DNA of 7,540 bases, from assembly GCA_031254955.1 (NCBI GenBank), contig JAIRTK010000234.1, forward strand, positions 1-7,540, read 5' to 3'. Source of the DNA: Opitutaceae bacterium. GTDB lineage: Bacteria; Verrucomicrobiota; Verrucomicrobiia; Opitutales; Opitutaceae. A program made the position numbers and the translations under genes. Under the pieces are notes generated by a model. The model was not told the origin of the DNA and did not search any database. It saw nothing but the letters and a program-made list of their open reading frames with translations. The number at the start of each line of letters is the position of its first letter. The first letter of the stretch is position 1. This document shows, one piece after another, positions 4,738-7,540 of this stretch.

Positions 4738-4834
4738 ATAAAGTTTTTCACTTCTCCCGCATAGCGGGAGTTTTGGGGTAACTAAGAAAGCAAATGGCCG
4801 GTCGCTTAGGGGTAGGCGACCGGCCAACTTTTTG
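4738..4834 (+). ncRNA. Candidate small RNA of about 97 nt, family not recognised
   Basis: The segment between a promoter-like pair of boxes and a strong intrinsic terminator holds no plausible gene. It contains a perfect 7-bp hairpin CTCCCGC-ATA-GCGGGAG (4754-4770), then about 24 largely unpaired bases (TTTTGGGGTAACTAAGAAAG and AAA-rich sequence), then the terminator hairpin. Neighbouring genes face left on both sides (miaB and the small membrane protein), so the terminator cannot belong to an upstream plus-strand gene. It does not look like SRP RNA, 6S, tmRNA or RNase P RNA, which are either larger or carry motifs that are absent. It could be an independent regulator. A leader-peptide reading (ATG at 4720) is possible but has no properly spaced ribosome site. 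The transcript ends are estimates. Confidence 0.5.
4795..4834 (+). terminator. Strong rho-independent terminator
   Basis: A perfect 11-bp stem, TGGCCGGTCGC (4795-4805) and GCGACCGGCCA (4816-4826), has a 10-base loop TTAGGGGTAG and is followed by CTTTTTG (4828-4834). The U tract is on the plus strand. On the minus strand the same stem lies 3' of the small membrane-protein gene but is followed only by ATTTGC, so termination there would be weaker. Confidence 0.85.
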
Positions 4835-4869
4835 TCCGGATTCGGCGACCCGCGCCCAGTCCCCTCCGG

Positions 4870-5151
4870 TCACTGGGCCGCCTGCATGTTTTTTAGCTGT
4901 TCCAGTATCATGGTCAAAAGCCCCGCCAATGCGCCTGTCAAAACCCCCGTAAGGAGCAGCGCAATCTGGAGAAGCACGACCACCAAAAACCAGACAATCA
5001 GCGCCCGGTAAAAATTCCGCTTGGTCCGGTCCCCCGCGCAAAACGCCAAAATCGGCACCGCCACCAAGTTCACAAGGGGAATCCATGAAATCAACAAGGC
5101 CATCATCCAATAACCGATGGAAACGTCGCCCGCATCATTGTGTTTTGTCAT
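4870..5151 (-). CDS. Small integral membrane protein, function unknown
   Basis: This 93-residue protein begins MTKHNDAGDVSIGYWMM. It has a hydrophobic block at about 12-39 (rich in Ile, Leu, Pro and Val) and another at about 50-82, separated by a basic loop DRTKRNFYR (41-49); it ends with a short amphipathic stretch LEQLKNMQAAQ. Two or three membrane passes are likely. The layout resembles small bacterial proteins with an IPLVNL helix followed by a KRNFYRA loop, a group without a firm function. The start is supported by AAGGGG about 3 bases before the ATG, the clearest ribosome site in the window. A much longer frame continues upstream through the antisense of the ABC-F gene, but that extension is an artefact of GC-rich codon use. 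Transcription diverges from ABC-F across 132 bp. The hairpin at 4795-4826 lies downstream. Confidence 0.75.
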   Translation of the reverse strand: MTKHNDAGDVSIGYWMMALLISWIPLVNLVAVPILAFCAGDRTKRNFYRALIVWFLVVVLLQIALLLTGVLTGALAGLLTMILEQLKNMQAAQ

Positions 5152-5243
5152 GACCCCTTGACTATCAACGCCTCTTTTCCCCGAGCAATGTTTTTTCGCG
5201 GCCAGCGCCCGCGAAGACGCGCCCTCCCGCCCGCCTCCCGCCA

Positions 5244-5272
5244 TTGACCCCGCGCGCGGCACACCCTTTCTT
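5244..5272 (+). promoter_or_regulatory. Candidate ABC-F promoter
   Basis: TTGACC (5244-5249), a 17-base spacer and TTTCTT (5267-5272). Spacing and -10 sequence equal those of the small-RNA promoter candidate. A start 6-8 bases after TTTCTT would fall about 5 bases before the ATG at 5284, giving an almost leaderless mRNA, which fits the lack of a Shine-Dalgarno site. Confidence 0.4.
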
Positions 5273-5283
5273 GCGCAACGCTC

Positions 5284-7293
<2,010 letters not shown>

Positions 7294-7296
7294 ACG

Positions 7297-7353
7297 CGTC
7301 CGCCATCACGTCCGCACCACGTCCGCCGCCACGTCCGCACCACGTCCGCCGCC
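7297..7353. repeat. Tandem repeat with a 23-bp period after the ABC-F stop
   Basis: Alternating 12- and 11-base units CGTCCGCCATCA, CGTCCGCACCA, CGTCCGCCGCCA, CGTCCGCACCA and CGTCCGCCGCC give about two and a half copies of a 23-base period, starting 4 bases after the stop codon. It has no hairpin and no coding role. It ends before an AT-rich stretch (TTTAAATTTAA at 7360-7370). Confidence 0.85.
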
Positions 7354-7430
7354 GCCAGTTTAAATTTAACCGACTTCCTGAAGTTACGCGGGCAGAGAGG
7401 TATTTGCGAACCGCCCAACGCAAAAGGCCT

Positions 7431-7475
7431 GGCGCGGAAGCGCCGGTAGGGAGGCCTCTCCGAGGCCTCCGCCGG
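7431..7475 (+). repeat. REP-like two-hairpin element, copy 2
   Basis: GGCGC (7431-7435), loop GGAA, GCGCC (7440-7444), linker GGTAGGG, then GGAGGCCTC (7450-7458), loop TCC, GAGGCCTCC (7462-7470). It aligns without gaps to 254-297 at about 35 of 44 positions, with 20 of the first 21 identical. It lies about 140 bases downstream of the ABC-F stop, where a 3'-end stabilising or terminating role is possible. Confidence 0.75.
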
Positions 7476-7540
7476 GCGGGCAGGATGTTTGGAATTTCAT
7501 AGAAAAAGTGAAGCGTGGTGACGGCGGCCACACCCAAGCC

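Noticed and set aside
4720..4764. Short leader peptide beginning MLFLHIIKFF
   Set aside because: The ATG lies inside the predicted promoter spacer, and GGGAG abuts it with no spacing, so translation is unlikely.
4754..4774. First hairpin plus TTTT as an independent terminator
   Set aside because: The stem is only 7 bp and the T run is four bases followed by GGGG; the second hairpin is a far better terminator. Partial termination remains possible.

Overview
The window is GC-rich bacterial chromosome. Its coding parts are very GC-rich, and one AT-rich island lies near 4630-4745. Protein content, intergenic palindromic repeats, a free-standing S23/IVP-type four-helix-bundle gene and mostly weak Shine-Dalgarno sites suggest a Verrucomicrobiota bacterium, perhaps Opitutaceae. 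That placement is inferred from general resemblance only; no rRNA is present to confirm it.

Layout. Positions 1-985 hold no convincing gene. They hold repeats: a long inverted repeat (45-189), a two-hairpin REP-like element (254-297), a short repeat that recurs inside a downstream protein gene (324-349), a 24-bp direct repeat (379-402 and 788-811) and a 109-bp fold-back element (670-778). A 22-bp tandem array (about 946-1073) runs into the 3' end of gmk. On the minus strand, transcribed leftwards from about 4545, lies a likely operon: miaB (tRNA methylthiotransferase), a four-helix-bundle gene, a six-helix membrane protein and gmk (guanylate kinase). The four-helix gene sits in a cassette bounded by a perfect 34-bp inverted repeat that begins 2 bp after the miaB stop codon.

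Positions 4499-4869 are the miaB control region and a candidate stand-alone small RNA on the plus strand, with a TTGACG box, two hairpins and a strong intrinsic terminator. A 93-residue membrane protein (4870-5151, minus) is divergent from a large ABC-F ATPase (5284-7293, plus). The ABC-F linker before its C-terminal coiled coil carries an in-frame insertion of the same repeat family seen at 324-349. Downstream are a short tandem repeat and a second copy of the REP-like element (7431-7475).

Functionally the recognised genes serve translation (miaB, ABC-F) and nucleotide supply (gmk). The most unusual items are the inverted-repeat-bounded four-helix cassette, which resembles the intervening sequences of 23S rRNA genes but sits in a protein operon, the candidate small RNA, and the palindromic repeats that have entered coding sequence.
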